Shown piece after piece: positions 62,757-64,000 of a stretch of 64,000 nucleotides of DNA. The notes beneath the pieces are model-generated. The model made no database searches. It was not told the origin of the DNA and saw nothing but the letters and a program-made list of their open reading frames with translations. The stretch is from the NCBI RefSeq assembly GCF_017751145.1, contig NZ_CP046640.1, forward strand, positions 1,530,137 through 1,594,136. The letters are read 5' to 3'. Source of the stretch: Iocasia fonsfrigidae (GTDB lineage: Bacteria; Bacillota; Halanaerobiia; Halanaerobiales; DTU029). Within the stretch, counting starts at the first letter, position 1, and each line of letters opens with the position of its first letter. Made by a program: the position numbers and the translations under genes.

Positions 62757-63335
62757 ATGAATAAACAAGAAGAAATAAAATTTTTTAATAAGAATGCAAA
62801 ATCTTGGACTGATGATCAAAATAGTATTGATGTAGCAAAAGATTTTATTGATAGATTAAAAGTTGAAAACGACACAGTTTTAGATGTTGGAGCAGGAACA
62901 GGAATATTATATAGGATTCTTAAAAAAGTGGGGATTAGCAAATATATAGGAATTGATATTGCAGAAAATATGATAAAAGAATTCACAAGATTACACCCAG
63001 AGGCTGATGTTAGACAAGCAGATTATGAATCGAGAATATCCCTAGACGAAAATTTTGATATAATAATTATATTTGATAGCATACCACATTTTAAAAAGTT
63101 AGATAATGTATTTGATAATTCATACAACAATTTAAAATCAAACGGGAAATTTATAATAGTACATTCTAAGACAAGAGAGGAATTAAAAAAACATCATAAA
63201 AAAATAGGTTATAAACCAGTAAGAGAACCAATTCCTAATGATGAGACACTAATATCCTTAAGTAAGAAATATAATTTTAAAAATATAAGAATAGAAAATA
63301 AAAGTTATTTTATGTTTATATGTGAAAAGGAATAG
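62757..63335 (+). CDS. Class I SAM-dependent methyltransferase
   Basis: In this 192-residue protein motif I is VLDVGAGTGILYRILKK (residues about 42-58), followed by YIGIDIAENMI (motif II) and FDIIIIFDSIPHF (motif IV). It is compact, without a recognisable substrate domain. ATG 62757 follows GGGAG. Single gene; intron C lies in its cassette leader. Confidence 0.88.
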   Translation: MNKQEEIKFFNKNAKSWTDDQNSIDVAKDFIDRLKVENDTVLDVGAGTGILYRILKKVGISKYIGIDIAENMIKEFTRLHPEADVRQADYESRISLDENFDIIIIFDSIPHFKKLDNVFDNSYNNLKSNGKFIIVHSKTREELKKHHKKIGYKPVREPIPNDETLISLSKKYNFKNIRIENKSYFMFICEKE

Positions 63336-63345
63336 GCATACAATC

Positions 63346-63456
63346 GTCTAACAAAAAGTTTGCGGTTCCACTCCTGACGTCGTTGCACCCAAATTCCTGA
63401 ACCTAAGCCAAGTCTGGCTAAGGCTCAGGAACTTCGTAAACTCGGTTACGTTAGAC
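63346..63456 (+). repeat. attC site (111 bp)
   Basis: Cores GTCTAAC (63346-63352) and GTTAGAC (63450-63456). Arms AGTTTGCGG and CGTAAACT; middle stem TTCCTGAACC and GGCTCAGGAA; tip AGCCAAGTCTGGCT. Confidence 0.9.
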
Positions 63457-63479
63457 GAAATAACCCTAGTGGGAAAGGA

Positions 63480-64000
63480 CTGTTAAAAATAAAAGATTGG
63501 TTTAATCCAAATGACGATAGCAAAACAATTATCTCAGCCCAAGAACACATAAAAAGTTCTCATGGATATCAGAATTACAATATTAAGTTAGGTAATACTA
63601 CATTATTATTTGAAACAGGCATAGCTATACCATATATTGAAGAAAATTATGACACATCTATATTAATAGATAAATTACCTGGATTTTTATATAATCCAAA
63701 ATGTTTAAAATTTAAAAATAATGAAGATCTTAATTTGATTCAAGGAGGATATGGTTCGCCTGCCGCAATTGATACACTAGAAACTATTATTGCAATGGGT
63801 ACAAAAAGAGTTGTTATCTTTGGGATGTGTGGAGGAATTGGGAAAGATTTAGAGGTAGGAGATTTAATAATTCCTAAAGAAGTAATTAGAGAAGAAGGAA
63901 CTTCTTATCATTATTTAAAAAGTGGGATTAATTCTGAACCAGATATAGAATTATTGCATAAAGCTGAGAATTTTTTTACAAAACATTATGAGAAAAAAAC
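63480..64000 (+). CDS. Nucleoside phosphorylase family protein (3' end outside window)
   Basis: At least 173 codons are open to the window edge. GGYGSPAAIDTLE followed by GTKRVVIFGMCGGIGKDLEV and GDLIIPKEVIREEGTSYHY is the phosphorylase (PNP/UDP) fold with the phosphate- and nucleoside-binding loops. The start is uncertain: the frame begins with CTG 63480 right after GGGAAAGGA, which is too close for a good start, and no ATG is near. Cassette start GTTAGAC. Similar phosphorylase domains also occur in defence-type proteins, but nothing more is visible here. Confidence 0.8.
   Translation, partial: MLKIKDWFNPNDDSKTIISAQEHIKSSHGYQNYNIKLGNTTLLFETGIAIPYIEENYDTSILIDKLPGFLYNPKCLKFKNNEDLNLIQGGYGSPAAIDTLETIIAMGTKRVVIFGMCGGIGKDLEVGDLIIPKEVIREEGTSYHYLKSGINSEPDIELLHKAENFFTKHYEKK

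Noticed and set aside
14995-63456. Regularly spaced repeats that might be a CRISPR array
   Set aside because: Repeats are 100-180 bp, imperfect, strongly self-complementary and separated by whole genes, not 25-40 bp repeats with 30-40 bp spacers. They fit attC sites. No cas genes are present.
1-64000. tRNA or rRNA genes
   Set aside because: No cloverleaf-like sequence with conserved T-arm or anticodon features and no rRNA segment was recognised on either strand.

Overview
This window is a low-GC stretch of bacterial DNA dominated by a mobile integron-type gene cassette array. Strong GGAGG ribosome binding sites, the AT-rich codon use and the IS families suggest a Firmicute (Clostridia or Halanaerobiales-like); this is an inference, as no rRNA or taxonomic marker gene is present. 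Integrons are rarely reported from such genomes.

Layout. (1) 1-12.8 kb is an eroded region: gene fragments, an IS66 remnant, an IS3-type element nested in the remains of an IS91-type element, a complete IS66 element flanked by 145-bp direct repeats, and several relic cassettes (DJ-1/PfpI, two GNATs, an AAC(3)-type acetyltransferase) still carrying whole or partial attC cores. (2) 12.9-14.3 kb is the integron platform: a tyrosine recombinase with its own promoter, then an outward promoter (TTGACA, 18 bp, TACAAT) and an attI-like region with direct and inverted repeats ending in the core GTTATGT. The recombinase points the same way as the cassettes and lacks the IntI-specific insertion. (3) 14.28-64 kb holds about 28 consecutive cassettes, each starting at GTTRRRY and ending in a ~100-115 bp (twice ~180 bp) attC hairpin. 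In 23 of the 27 complete units I compared by eye, the 7-base core at the cassette start is the exact reverse complement of the core at its end.

Cassette cargo. Likely phage-defence or toxin genes are common: TIR effector, KAP NTPase, TPR+HEPN (LA2681-type), an Abi_C fragment, two Fic proteins, two DUF4062 proteins, VapBC, and Doc with an AbrB-type antitoxin. The rest is mostly small-molecule enzymes: GNATs, PhzF, LD-carboxypeptidase, methyltransferases, metallo-beta-lactamase fold, nucleoside phosphorylase, flavin reductase, a metalloprotease and a DUF998 membrane protein. Most genes lie on the + strand and can be read from the platform promoter; the toxin-antitoxin cassettes and a TetR operon are reversed. 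DUF998 (x3), Fic (x2), one GNAT (x2) and MBL (x2) recur, so the array has undergone cassette-level duplication.

The array is colonised by group II introns, all in the sense direction. Lineage A (4 copies) sits right after the attC core in GTTATCYG|AAAT or |ACAT. Lineage B (3 copies plus a fragment) sits at the tip of the attC hairpin after GGCAGTCG. A third, decayed intron C lies 4 nt beyond an attC. Removing A or B restores a normal attC or cassette start, so the introns behave as residents of the recombination sites. The unusual recombinase, attI and Pc, the defence-rich cassettes and two intron lineages with separate attC niches form the most notable system here.
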